Of a stretch of 40,506 bases of DNA, positions 9,705 through 19,400 are shown piece by piece. Position numbers and translations under genes: made by a program. The notes beneath the pieces were generated by a model that made no database searches, had not been told where the DNA came from, and saw only the letters and a program-made list of their open reading frames with translations. This DNA is from JBGRQA01 sp041725895. Lineage in GTDB: Bacteria; Bacteroidota; Bacteroidia; Bacteroidales; Marinifilaceae. The stretch lies in NCBI GenBank assembly GCA_041725895.1, contig JBGRQA010000041.1, positions 1-40,506 of the forward strand, in the 5' to 3' direction. The number at the start of each line of letters is the position of its first letter. The first letter of the stretch is position 1.

Positions 9705-10298
9705 TCAATAATTGCTTTTAACAGGATTTCCAATCACCTTTAAATAGCCAAACATTGGTTGATTCTGTTTCAATCGGTTATAACCCACCAAAAAGGAACG
9801 ATCCGTTCTATCAAACACCAATTCAAATCCCGCATAATCCTCCTCATTACTGTCAAATTCTTCTTTCGAAATCTCAATAATTTGCTCTTTCGGATAGAGT
9901 AAATCTTCATTCCGGCACAGACAAATATGTTGCTGTGCAGCAATTTTGGCATCGTTCCTGTTTTCGAATGCCAAAAACAGAATGGGATCCAAAAGAACCC
10001 CTCTCACCAGGATGGAATAAGGTCGCTCATAGTTCTTATTTTTTTTCGTTCCCTTTTCATTCCACCCCCTGGGTTGGATCTGTTCCTGCTGCTGCGAGAT
10101 TTGTTTGTACCTCAACCGATGCCCAACGATCTTCTTAATCTCTCCATCATCATCTTTTAACAACTCGGGAAATAGTTTCCGTTCAATCCCAGCAACAATC
10201 GAAGGAGTAAGAAACTGTTGACTGAAAGTTTCACTATCCCGGACAGCGGTCCAGGGTTTGATAAAACCAAAAGGTCCTGTATATTTAACTACATACAT
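9705..10298 (-). CDS. cas5: Cascade subunit Cas5
   Basis: Cas5 caps the 5' tag of the crRNA in Cascade. This 197-residue protein opens with MYVVKYTGPFGFIKPWTAVR, followed by DSETFSQQFLTPSIVAGIE, a pattern typical of Cas5 from Bacteroidota I-B systems: a RAMP-type first strand then the TPS motif. A basic, Gln-rich loop (about 65-95) precedes the second half. Its stop is 5 bp before the cas3 ATG and its start is 47 bp after cas6, so it is probably co-transcribed with both. Confidence 0.88.
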   Translation of the reverse strand: MYVVKYTGPFGFIKPWTAVRDSETFSQQFLTPSIVAGIERKLFPELLKDDDGEIKKIVGHRLRYKQISQQQEQIQPRGWNEKGTKKNKNYERPYSILVRGVLLDPILFLAFENRNDAKIAAQQHICLCRNEDLLYPKEQIIEISKEEFDSNEEDYAGFELVFDRTDRSFLVGYNRLKQNQPMFGYLKVIGNPVKSNY

Positions 10299-10345
10299 AG
10301 CTTGTATATTTTATCCCGATAGTTCCCTACTATCAGGGTTATTAT

Positions 10346-11002
10346 CTATTTTAAAGCCCCGAACCCAATTCCTGTGGAATTTCCTATTCCCACATGCCAG
10401 GCAAATTCTTTAACGATTTTATCTCCTCTGATAATGACAGGGCAAATGGAGGCTCTGTTCTTGATGTCCCTGTATGTTATCAGTTTTGTCTTGGCCTTGC
10501 GATAAGTTTTGTCAAATTCAATTTCAAACTCAACGTGTTCAATACCGGCCGTCTTTAGTTTGTTGGTTAGTGTTTCCTTTAGGTAGTTTCCGGCATCTTC
10601 CTCTGTGTAAACAATGTGTACATCTCGGTTTCCTACCGTTCTTTTGATGAATACAGGGCTAGCTAAGTAAAACAACTCCTGCTCAGACAAATCTGGTGTC
10701 TCTACCAATATTATCTCCCTAACCCTCATCCCGTAAGCAATGTGGTTATCCTGTCGTATTCCGTCGATTATCTTTCCTATAATACGATTGTCCCAGGCAC
10801 TAATGGTAAGGCTTGTCCCTCTGGAAAAATCAAGTTGATTCTGCTTCAATTTCCCACCAGTTAAACTGGAAAAGGAATACAACGAAATAGAATTGTGTTC
10901 CTCATTTTCACCTAACCATTTATGCAGCGCTCCGGTAAGTATTGCTTGATGATCAAAGGGTACAGGCTTGTGGTTTGCCGTAATCCTTAATTGAATTCTC
11001 AT
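10346..11002 (-). CDS. cas6: CRISPR RNA endonuclease Cas6
   Basis: Cas6 cleaves the repeat RNA to release crRNAs and leave the ATTGAAAT tag. With the ATG at 11002 the protein has 218 residues; a TTG at 11011 would add three. The N-terminus MRIQLRITANHKPVPFDHQA and the helix around ILTGALHKWLG carry candidate catalytic histidines. The C-terminus ends in the diagnostic glycine-rich loop VGIGNSTGIGFGALK. It is the first gene of the cas operon, and the long non-coding region upstream must hold the operon promoter, although I found no clear consensus there. Confidence 0.94.
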   Translation of the reverse strand: MRIQLRITANHKPVPFDHQAILTGALHKWLGENEEHNSISLYSFSSLTGGKLKQNQLDFSRGTSLTISAWDNRIIGKIIDGIRQDNHIAYGMRVREIILVETPDLSEQELFYLASPVFIKRTVGNRDVHIVYTEEDAGNYLKETLTNKLKTAGIEHVEFEIEFDKTYRKAKTKLITYRDIKNRASICPVIIRGDKIVKEFAWHVGIGNSTGIGFGALK

Positions 11003-11463
11003 ACCTAACAAATATTTATTATTGTTCTACTCATTACTATCTTTTAAAAAACCAGCATCCAATAAGTTAACAAAAAGAAACACATCAGATCACAAACCAA
11101 GTTAAGTAAAATTAACTAATTTACCAGATGTCAAGTTTGCCATTTTCATTTAATCATAACTCAATAATGCCTTCCCTACTCCTTTCATCTCTCTCGATTC
11201 CTCACTCTAACAGCAACCGTATGGGTTGTGCCTCCGAGTAAACTTTCACCTCACCCTCCTTGGGAGCCCGAGAAGGGTAAATCCATCTTAACCCACAAAT
11301 TCATATGTGAATTGCAACAACTGACAATGACGTCATCCATATAGTCCGACAATGGCTCGGCACGTGACACCCGTATGGGTAGGAAGTAGCATAACTCCAT
11401 ACGCTGCCAAGCAAGTCAGAATGCACAACCCGAAGCAAATCCTGAACCTGGAACTCATCAAAT

Positions 11464-11536
11464 CTCCTCCTTACTTCCCAAACCAGATAGTATGGACATG
11501 CTACTGCAATTCCCCTTTTTCTCCCCCGAGCCCGGA
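11464..11536. repeat. Dispersed repeat, copy 1 (partner 16184-16274)
   Basis: The stretch containing TACTTCCCAAACCAGATA and a following ATGCTAC recurs almost unchanged at 16184-16224. Both copies continue with a C-rich tail ending in CCCGAGCCC. The copies are in the same orientation, about 4.7 kb apart, and enclose the three orphan genes between 12275 and 15610. Confidence 0.7.
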
Positions 11537-11682
11537 AGACTCCAATATCTGTAACCCGGGGTAAACAAGCCACAGCAAGCGCAACCCCGGAGTATCCCGT
11601 AAGTTTATCTGTGGCGTATATACCACCTTAAAATTAATTTTGTGTGGTAAATGCCGTCCCGATATATATAGTGTTCTCTCCT

Positions 11683-11709
11683 CAGTCTTCGGCAAAAAGG
11701 AGCCAGCCT
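11683..11709. repeat. Dispersed short repeat with TCTTCGGCAAAAAGGA core
   Basis: The core CAGTCTTCGGCAAAAAGGA followed by a CCAGCC motif recurs with changes at 14961-14988, 35311-35339 and 40035-40060. All four copies are in the same orientation and outside genes, at the edges of C-rich tracts. Function is unknown; it may be one end of a degraded, non-coding mobile repeat. Confidence 0.6.
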
Positions 11710-11776
11710 CATTCTTTGTTTTAGCAGAAGGGTATCCAAAAGCCAGGCGGCTGTTCCGCGTTTTTTCAACTCACTT

Positions 11777-11822
11777 CCCCTCGTTTGTAACGAGGGGCTC
11801 AATGGTTTGGAGTTTGTAACTC
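11777..11822. repeat. REP-like double hairpin
   Basis: CCCCTCG (11777-11783) pairs with CGAGGGG (11791-11797) around the loop TTTGTAA, and GGAGTT (from 11808) pairs with AACTCC (to 11822) around TGT. A degenerate copy of the same block is at 36121-36158, and similar small hairpins (GTTGC/GCAAC, TGTCGC/GCGACA) occur near 15880-15940. Such paired hairpins resemble REP/BIME elements mobilised by RAYT transposases in Bacteroidota; no RAYT gene is in the window. Confidence 0.55.
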
Positions 11823-12274
11823 CCTCAAAACAAAATCCCATGTTGCAGCTCGATTATCAAAACAATCCAAACCTTAGTACCAATTTTATTTTGATTAAGT
11901 AGCCATTTTTCCTTAAATTAATATCTCCAGTATTTCCCCGGCAATTTTACATTGCTCTCATTGGAATCGTTAAGTGTTTGCTGATCACAAACGCTTGTTT
12001 AGCTCTTTCGTCCTTCTGTTTCGTTAAACAGAAAGGAGATGCCGTCATTTTTTTTGAGCCTTTGTCAGGGGAATAATGAAACCGAAATTTTCCGTACCAG
12101 TAAGAATCTTGATTTGTTTACCAAAGTCACATTTGTTAGAAGATGCTGATTTATGGGATCCATTACAGATTCTATGATCCATCCTGCTTCAAAAAACAAT
12201 AACTAAACATCGTAAATTTCCCACTTTAGCTCTCACTCATAAACCTACAAATAGAGCACTTAACACAAGAAACA

Positions 12275-14293
12275 ATGAAAAATATTTTACAATTATTACC
12301 CAATATTCTTTTGCTACTGGCAATAGCGATCTTTGTTTTTGTGAATGTCCTCCAAATATTTCGCAACCGTAACAAGAGATTTATAAGAATTCAAAATTTA
12401 GCTATTCCGGAAGAATTAAAAGATACAGGCCTTACCATTCACAACTTCTCCACTCTCCTTGACATCAAATTTCAAGAAATCATTCCAAGAAAAACGAAAA
12501 GCCCTTCCCCTAGTCTCGATCAAAATTACTTCTCCCTATTATGGCGCCAAAATTATTCAATAACTGATGAGTCCATAAGAATGGATGAAATATCAACAGA
12601 TAATTTCTGGGGGTCTGTCTTTCATTATTTTAGTAAAATATATACAAAACATCGTACTACAGTTTTTGACATAAGTATCAATCCTTTAAGAATTCAAAAT
12701 TATGAGGGATATACTCATACATGCACCATATATCAAAAAACAGGCACCTTTAAAAACGTGCGATTTAATTTTTTAAAAGAGTCCAAAAACAATTATCATG
12801 ATTTGATCTATAAAATAGCTTACCATTTCCTTCAAACCACTACACCTCCCTGCCTCTTAAACAGCCACTTAATTTATCAGAAACACAAACAAAACAACGG
12901 ATTAGTTAGTTCTGAAAAAATTGAAAAACAAGAACGTTTAACCATGCAAATCCAGGAAAAACTCAGCTTGCTATCCAGAGGTTTCTGCAACCAAGAATGT
13001 AGTCAAATAGTTCACTCAAAAAAAGTATTAGAGTCTTGCAACAAACTAAAAGGATACATGCTAATTCCACTGGGAATTCTTGTTCGTCATCATAAAGTTA
13101 TGAACATCTCTGATTCGAATAAAAAGGAGAAACTTTTTACCAACATCGATAAAATGTCCAAGGCATTACATTCTTTTTATGACTCGCACAACTGGTTATA
13201 CAAAGAATTTCGTCGTTATCAATTTAAAAATAAACTCAGATGGCTCACTTTTTTAGAAACTACAACAGAACATCAGGAATTTGTTAATTCGATTTATTAC
13301 GAATTACAAACAGTAAACAGTGAGGTTCTTTTTAACCCCAGTGCCCCTATGAATTTCTTAAGAAAACTAAAGGAACGAAGTCAATCACTCCAAAATGATT
13401 ACAACAAGCACCTCAAAAAATATGTACGTTTTATTTGCAGGGATAGAAAGTTAAAGTCATACTTTTATCACAATCTGGCTGATCTCTTTTTCAGAACAGA
13501 AGATAATCCAAATGCAATTAAATTAGTCAAAAAGAATTTAAACCGAGCATTAAATTTAGATCGAAAACGTGGATTGTCCTGGTTGGACTTGGCCATATCC
13601 TTATTCTATTTATCACCATCTAATAACCACTATGTTTCGCACCTTAAAAAATTTTTCAAAAGACCTATTCCATCTTTTAAAGTAGAAGCTCAGATTTTTA
13701 AACATTTAATCCAACTTAAAGACTCTTTAAATAGTGCTGATAATTCTGTAGTAAATATTTTATCAAATCAAAAAGAGAAGAAAATAGTAAACCTTAAAAA
13801 TGAAATGGAAAGCTTGAGCAATATTCTAAGTTTTCTTAAACCAAATCAATTCCTCTATAAATGTATTGTTTATAATCTTTCAGGGATTACTGCTTTACTT
13901 TTGGGAAATTACTTGGAAGCAAAGAAAAACTTGATAGCAGCATTGGAGGAAGCAGCAAAATTAGGCTCTTCACAGTGGTGGTTTGAATCGATCTTAAAGA
14001 ACAATCTAGCTATAATTGAATGGTATTTTGGAAATACCAGAGATTCCGAAATAGAAATTTATAAGAGTATAGCCATATGTCGTATTAATCCATATATATT
14101 AAAAAACAGGGAAATAATCGCTCCTTGCTCTAAAATACTTCCAAGTAGAATAAACCATCTTCAAGTAGTATTTAAACATTTCAGGACAGCTAATCACTTA
14201 TCCCTATTAACTCTCACTCAAAACACTATAATAAATGGATTTGGGAAAAAGCAAGGAGATCAATTTGTGCATTTAGGTATTACCTATATTTAA
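12275..14293 (+). CDS. Membrane-anchored TPR-like protein of unknown function
   Basis: I do not recognise this 672-residue protein. One hydrophobic helix near the N-terminus (about residues 4-28) followed by a basic stretch (RNRNKRF) suggests an inner-membrane anchor with the bulk in the cytoplasm. The rest is polar, lysine-rich and mostly helical. Two stretches look like TPR pairs: around 410-455 (NLADLFFRTEDNPNAIKLV, then LDRKRGLSWLDLAISLFYLS) and around 540-605 (LSGITALLLGNYLEAKKNLI, then NLAIIEWYFGNTRDSEIEIY). No catalytic motif is visible. It stands alone, divergent from the cas operon and flanked by repeat-rich DNA. A signalling, scaffold or defence-accessory role is possible but not supported by sequence. 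Confidence 0.75.
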   Translation: MKNILQLLPNILLLLAIAIFVFVNVLQIFRNRNKRFIRIQNLAIPEELKDTGLTIHNFSTLLDIKFQEIIPRKTKSPSPSLDQNYFSLLWRQNYSITDESIRMDEISTDNFWGSVFHYFSKIYTKHRTTVFDISINPLRIQNYEGYTHTCTIYQKTGTFKNVRFNFLKESKNNYHDLIYKIAYHFLQTTTPPCLLNSHLIYQKHKQNNGLVSSEKIEKQERLTMQIQEKLSLLSRGFCNQECSQIVHSKKVLESCNKLKGYMLIPLGILVRHHKVMNISDSNKKEKLFTNIDKMSKALHSFYDSHNWLYKEFRRYQFKNKLRWLTFLETTTEHQEFVNSIYYELQTVNSEVLFNPSAPMNFLRKLKERSQSLQNDYNKHLKKYVRFICRDRKLKSYFYHNLADLFFRTEDNPNAIKLVKKNLNRALNLDRKRGLSWLDLAISLFYLSPSNNHYVSHLKKFFKRPIPSFKVEAQIFKHLIQLKDSLNSADNSVVNILSNQKEKKIVNLKNEMESLSNILSFLKPNQFLYKCIVYNLSGITALLLGNYLEAKKNLIAALEEAAKLGSSQWWFESILKNNLAIIEWYFGNTRDSEIEIYKSIAICRINPYILKNREIIAPCSKILPSRINHLQVVFKHFRTANHLSLLTLTQNTIINGFGKKQGDQFVHLGITYI

Positions 14294-14524
14294 AATGAAT
14301 TAAGTAAAGAAAAAGGACTATCCCTCCTCCCTCAACGGTAAAAAGAGCCCAATTTCATTTACCACTTCAGGAAGTGGGGGTTCATAATCAAAGAATAGTT
14401 GTGCGGTTTTCCAATATCACAATCCTTTGATAGCCTCTAAATACAAACCCAATTTTATAATTTGATGCTTTGCGATATTATCCATAAATTGAATATTATA
14501 TTTCTATAATTTAAGATAGGTACC

Positions 14525-14935
14525 ATGAGATTCAAATATTGGATTGTTTCAGTTTGTGGCGGAATATTTGGCCTTTTAAACATATTGACTGTTGCCACAA
14601 TTTCAGCTATGGCTATCGACAGTCCGTCACCTATCGATAGAATTATATCTGGGAGTTGGAAACAATCATTAATTATTTTTGGATGTCCCCCTGCTCTTAT
14701 AGGGTGTGGAGGTTTTTTCCTATTGCTCTATATGCTTGGCTTTTTGAAAATCTCAGTGGCCATTGGAATAGCTGGCGGCACACTATTGGGTTTCCTTTTG
14801 GGACCGCCTGATTTTCTCCTTTCTGATTTTGGCGAAATCGACGCTATCATTTACATTTTGTGGGAATGGATAATGGGGGGTATAGGTGGTTTCGTTGGCA
14901 ATTTAATTGAGAAATTCTCCAGCCCTCTCGATTGA
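14525..14935 (+). CDS. Small membrane protein, unknown
   Basis: This 136-residue protein has about three or four hydrophobic segments (roughly 7-30, 50-72, 74-93 and 108-126), several glycine-rich turns (GGIFGLLN, GIAGGTLLGFLLG, GGIGGFVGN), and few charges. That pattern fits a small multi-pass inner-membrane protein. I recognise no family. It begins with an ATG after a 231-bp gap from the TPR-like gene, and a hairpin (CCACTTC/GAAGTGG, 14362-14377) lies in that gap. It could be a real orphan gene or a lineage-specific protein. Confidence 0.55.
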   Translation: MRFKYWIVSVCGGIFGLLNILTVATISAMAIDSPSPIDRIISGSWKQSLIIFGCPPALIGCGGFFLLLYMLGFLKISVAIGIAGGTLLGFLLGPPDFLLSDFGEIDAIIYILWEWIMGGIGGFVGNLIEKFSSPLD

Positions 14936-14960
14936 GAAGGGTTAAAAAGCATTCCCTAAT

Positions 14961-14988
14961 CAGTCTTCTGCAAAAGAGCACCAGCCTT
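14961..14988. repeat. Dispersed TCTTC-GCAAAA repeat, diverged copy
   Basis: CAGTCTTCTGCAAAAGAGCA followed by CCAGCC matches the core at 11683-11709 with a few changes. It lies just after the small membrane protein gene. Confidence 0.5.
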
Positions 14989-15058
14989 GTCCTACAGTCC
15001 TGGAGAGAACACTTTGAGTTGTTATCCAAGCCTAAATTCTAAGTAACATCTCAGTTAA

Positions 15059-15610
15059 TTATTGCTTGATATTTTTCTCTCCTGTTCTTATAATTATAAA
15101 AATTAAAATAGTAAAAAGAATTCCGTTTAGTATACAACTAATGGTTGGATAGTACCAATCAATATGATACATATCATAGAGATTACTCTCCTTTACTTCT
15201 AGAACTAATTGAGTATAAAGATCTAATTGGTCTTTAATCTGATCTGATTTAAATGACATGTAAATTAGATTGGCAAAATGGATGATTGTAATTGCTACAA
15301 TTCCCATTATCGCAACCTTGCGTATAATTAAATTTTGGGAAAGAAATTCTCTGGCCGCTTTTGATGTTAGAATCCAACCTATAGCTAGTACTATGGTAGC
15401 TAATGTAGTGTAAACATTAGTAAAATATGCATCGTAATTGTGTTTTAATCCATTAAATAACAAATCAAAAGCGTCTATTCCTATTTTATCACATCCCATA
15501 ATATCTTGTAGTTTTTGAGTTATCCCTAGTGGATTATAATAATGATGTCTCCTTTTAAATTTATACGACACACAGCCATCTAACAATATACAATTTAGAT
15601 TTAATATCAT
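15059..15610 (-). CDS. Three-TM membrane protein, unknown
   Basis: This 183-residue protein has three clear transmembrane helices, near 65-83 (TTLATIVLAIGWILTS), 97-120 (VAIMGIVAITIIHFANLIY) and 155-178 (ISCILNGILFTILIFIII). A soluble stretch of about 35 residues lies between the second and third. The ATG at 15610 gives the longest form; a second ATG at 15499 (MGCDKIGIDAFDLLFNGL) gives 146 residues and may be the true start because the first 37 residues are basic and unstructured. I recognise no family. It is convergent with 14525-14935. Confidence 0.55.
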   Translation of the reverse strand: MILNLNCILLDGCVSYKFKRRHHYYNPLGITQKLQDIMGCDKIGIDAFDLLFNGLKHNYDAYFTNVYTTLATIVLAIGWILTSKAAREFLSQNLIIRKVAIMGIVAITIIHFANLIYMSFKSDQIKDQLDLYTQLVLEVKESNLYDMYHIDWYYPTISCILNGILFTILIFIIIRTGEKNIKQ

Positions 15611-16132
15611 ATAATGTCAATGGTTTTTTTGAAAAACTCAACAATATGGTTCAGAGAGGATTCCCACCTCACCTTCAAGCAAAATATCACCAACTTTATT
15701 CCTCGTATAGAAGCGTTTCCCCTTTTAAAAGGCTCCAAAAGGGGGCTCCCTGGATATCCCCCTGCCCTGATCACTCTTTTCACTCTCCATGGCATCAGTG
15801 GGTGTTTCTCACTAGTAATTGTAATCCAAACTTATCTCGGTCCTCACCATTCAACTCAATCTCTCAACATCCCCCTTTGTTGCAGAGCAACAAACCATCT
15901 GTAGCAACAACCAACCACTACACCAATGTCGCAGCGCGACAATCCTCACCCATTATTTCCAAACATTAGTATCGACTCCCAATCCTGAAAAAGATTAAAT
16001 GTTGCTAGCTCCGTATAAAATGCGGGATAAAAGTCTGCATTCTCCGCAGGACCCCAAAAGGGGTCATCAGAAAGTGAAGCAAGGTTCTCAAGTAATTAAG
16101 GCGTATTTTCTTCTGCAATCAACTCTAGCCCG

Positions 16133-16165
16133 CTGGGGTGATCACCTTTTTATTGATCACCCCAG
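16133..16165. repeat. Perfect 12-bp stem-loop
   Basis: CTGGGGTGATCA (16133-16144) is the exact inverse of TGATCACCCCAG (16154-16165) around a T-rich 9-nt loop. There is no T-run after either side, so it is not a typical intrinsic terminator. It may be the core of a small palindromic repeat. Confidence 0.7.
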
Positions 16166-16183
16166 TAATCCGGAACAATAAAT

Positions 16184-16274
16184 CCTCTCCCTACTTCCCA
16201 AACCAGATAATATGATTATGCTACGCTGTGCCCGTATGAGGCATCCCCCCCCCCTATTTCTCTCCCGAGCCCAA
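16184..16274. repeat. Dispersed repeat, copy 2 (partner 11464-11536)
   Basis: It shares CTACTTCCCAAACCAGATA, ATGCTAC and the tail CCCGAGCCC with copy 1, in the same orientation. The tail here includes a run of ten C (16245-16254), a place where length could vary by slippage. Confidence 0.7.
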
Positions 16275-16493
16275 TAGCCTCAAACCTTACTTTTTTCTAA
16301 AACACATACATCCCATTTTCTAGAGCAAATTATTGCATATTATGTTTCAAAACAATCCAATCCACAATTTAAATTTCTATATTCACCCAATTATTTTGTA
16401 AAGTAGATTTGCTGTGCGCATGAAAGCTGTTATCGATCTGAGTTTGGAAAGCAAATTTATTTTGCAGTTACTCTATATCTGCTCATAATACTT

Positions 16494-19400
16494 ATGTATA
16501 ACACTCAAAGCCAAAACTGGCTGAAATATTACCGCAACAGTCTTGCCGATGCCGCAAGAATGGACATTAGTGCTAAAGAATGTGAAAAGGGAGTGTTCTT
16601 TAAATCATTTGATGAATTAACTCCTGGTGCTTTAAAAAAACTTTTCCGAAAGCTAAGCCCAAAGAAGAAAAAAGAGGAAACTCCCGGAAAAGAAAAAGAA
16701 ATTCAGGAACCAGTAGTAGTGATGATCGCTCCTCTTTATCTGAAAGCAGAATACATCCATGCAGTCAAGAAATCCGGAGCAACGAAAATCTTTCCATTTT
16801 GGATTCCTGCCAGGCTGAATGAAGAAGGAACCCTTCTTCCGCCCGACGAAAAATTACAACCATGGTTCATTCGGGGTGTGCTCGAACCCACTGCCTACAA
16901 AGCCAATGTCTACCCCATCATCAGCTCTGTAGAAAAAGTGGATCAGATTTTGGGTGATTCCTGTTTTTGCTACGATACTTGGTCCGAATACCTTGAGTCT
17001 TCCCTTGTTTTTTTCAAACGGGTAACCGGCCAAAAGCATCATTCTTTCAATTTAGATTCCTACACCTATAGCCATTCCTTGTGTCTGATAAAAGCCAAAC
17101 CAAATCCCATAGCAGTGAATGTACTTGCTCTCTACGATGATCTTGTACAGTCTGAGAAGAGATTCAAACTTCTTGAGCAGTTGTTGTCTTTTGAAAAAAG
17201 TAATTACAATCAAATTCCTGATCCGGATCAGCTTTTTGCCACCCAAGGGCATTATGGACAGTACAACAATGAATTCCCCCTAAGTCATTCCCAAAGGATA
17301 TCCCTAAAGCTATGGGATGCCGACCCCGCAGGCAATGTTCTGGCAGTCAATGGCCCTCCGGGGACGGGGAAAACAACCCTATTGCAATCGGTTATTGCCA
17401 ACGAATTGGTGAAATCGGTCCTGGAAGGAAATCAACCTCCCCGTATTGTTGCTTCTTCCTCCAACAATCAAGCCATCACCAACATCCTGGATAGTTTTGG
17501 TGGAAAATTGAATCGTTGGATTCCTGATCTTAGCTCCTTAGGAACATACATGATTGCCAACGACAAGCAGAAACAGAAGGAAGCAACCGAAAAAGGCTAT
17601 CAAATTCTTACCCGTAACGATAATAAGTTTAATGGGCATTACATAAGTCAATTTCACGATGCCGACATTCAGGAGCTCGAAAGTTTTTACATACAAAAGT
17701 ATTCTGAATACGATACGGCAGCCCAAACCGGCAATATTGCTGAAATCACACAGGTTTTAAGAGAAAACATCAAGGAGCAGGCGAATAGGATTGATTCGGT
17801 ATTGAAAGCCTTTAGCCACTGTCGGGAAGCTGAACGGGAATATTTCCCACGAACTGAATTGCCTGTATTTCGACAATCCATAATCGATTTGGAAGTCCAA
17901 TTAAAGCAATTGTCAGAATATTTACAGAAACTGGAGGAATATTTTAATTGTCTTGTAAAATTCTCACAGGAAACCAAATGGCTGAAACGCCTGTCCTTCA
18001 TTCCCCTCTTCAAACGGAAATACAACCGAAAATTAGCCCAATTACATCTACAAGCACCCAATGATACCCTAAAACTGGAATTGGATCCTGGGAAGGCTCA
18101 GGATTGGGTTGTTCAGGAGTCTCAAGAACAAATAAAATACAAGATTTCATTATCTCAAAAAAAAGAAGAGAAGCAAAGAATCTATATCTATGTGGCCCCC
18201 ATATTCCAGGCTTGGTCAGAAATTGAAGCCGCATTAAACCAGGAATGGAATGCTTACCTGAACCCAAAGGATGACAAAACCAGGTCAGCAATAAATAAGG
18301 AATTTTCTGAAATTGAAGAAATCGAACAGATCAACCGGAAATTGGATGTTTCTTGTCGATACAAAGCCTTCACATTGGCTCTGCATTATTGGGAAGGAAT
18401 GTGGTTGCAGGAGCAAAAGAAAAGTTCATTCGAGATTACGAAAGGGAAAAAATCGAGAACAGAGCTTTTTTTACGTCTAAGTCATCTCACACCGTTATTT
18501 ATTTCAACCTTTCATTCATTACCGGCTTTCTGTTCGAGTATAGATCCGGTTGCGGACAATTGGGTGCAAAGTCCCATGTACGAATTATTCGATATCCTAA
18601 TCGTGGATGAGGCAGGGCAAGTTTCGCCGGAGTTAGGTGTTCCTGCTTTTAGTCTGGCAAAAAAAGCTTTGGTGGTTGGCGATGTAGAACAAATCGAGCC
18701 CGTATGGAATATTCCTTACCCCAGGATTGATGCGGGTAACTTAGGGCTTTACAACCTGCTAAACGGCAAAAATTTTCACCATTGGCAGCAAAAGAAAATC
18801 CTTTGCTCCTCTGGTAGTTTAATGCATATAGCTCAGTTGGCATCCGATTATAAAGTAAAGGAGGATTTGAAAGGCACTTTGCTTACGGAACATCGCCGTT
18901 GTGTGGACGAATTGGTGACTTTTAGTAATGAGTTTGTCTACGACGGTTTGTTACGCCCCATGGTTGGTGCCTCTAAAGGAAAGAAACTGCAAAAAGAGAG
19001 CCACGAAAAAGAAGCGATCAGCTTATCCCTACCTCCCTTAAGCTACATGAATGTCAGTGGTATTTCCGAGAAAAGGAATGGAAGCACCTACAATACCAGG
19101 GAGGCGGAAACCATTGCTGGATTTGTGGATTTCTGGGGAGATACAATCGTCCGGGATCACAACAAAGGAAAATCAGAAGAGAAACACAAAAAGCTGTCCG
19201 ATATTATTGCTATTGTTACTCCCTTTTCAGCGCAGAAGCATGAAATTCGCAAACAATTTCAGCTCAAAAAGATTGAGGATGGAATCACCGTAGGTACGGT
19301 GCATGCCTTGCAAGGGGCCGAAAGGGAGATCGTTATTTTCTCTCCGGCCTATGGGGCAAATCACAACGGAAGTCTGTTCTTCGACTCCGGCTTTAATATG

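Larger units (their letters stand above)
11003..12274. other. Long intergenic region with dispersed repeats
   Basis: About 1.27 kb without a credible gene lies between the divergent cas operon and the TPR-like gene. The first 150 bp and last 300 bp are AT-rich and should carry the two divergent promoters. The middle (about 11160-11850) is C-rich and G-poor on the plus strand and carries repeats shared with other parts of the window: 11464-11536, 11683-11709 and the double hairpin at 11777-11822. Short open frames here lack coding character and overlap these repeats. Confidence 0.7.
15611..16493. other. Intergenic region with repeats and hairpins
   Basis: About 880 bp without a credible gene. 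It is C-rich and G-poor from about 15655 to 16290, with small hairpins near 15720-15760 and 15880-15940, a perfect 12-bp stem-loop at 16133-16165, the second copy of the dispersed repeat at 16184-16274, and a run of ten C at 16245-16254. The last 200 bp are AT-rich and probably hold the promoter of the downstream operon; TAGATTTG at 16404-16411 matches the -7 consensus, but no good -33 box sits at the right distance. Confidence 0.7.

Noticed and set aside
11301..11841. Several frames of 64-90 residues
   Set aside because: They overlap each other on both strands in repeat-rich C-skewed DNA and show no conserved motif or coding pattern.
15614..16181. Plus-strand frames of 60-107 residues
   Set aside because: They run through hairpins and repeats, and their proline- and serine-rich translations reflect base composition.
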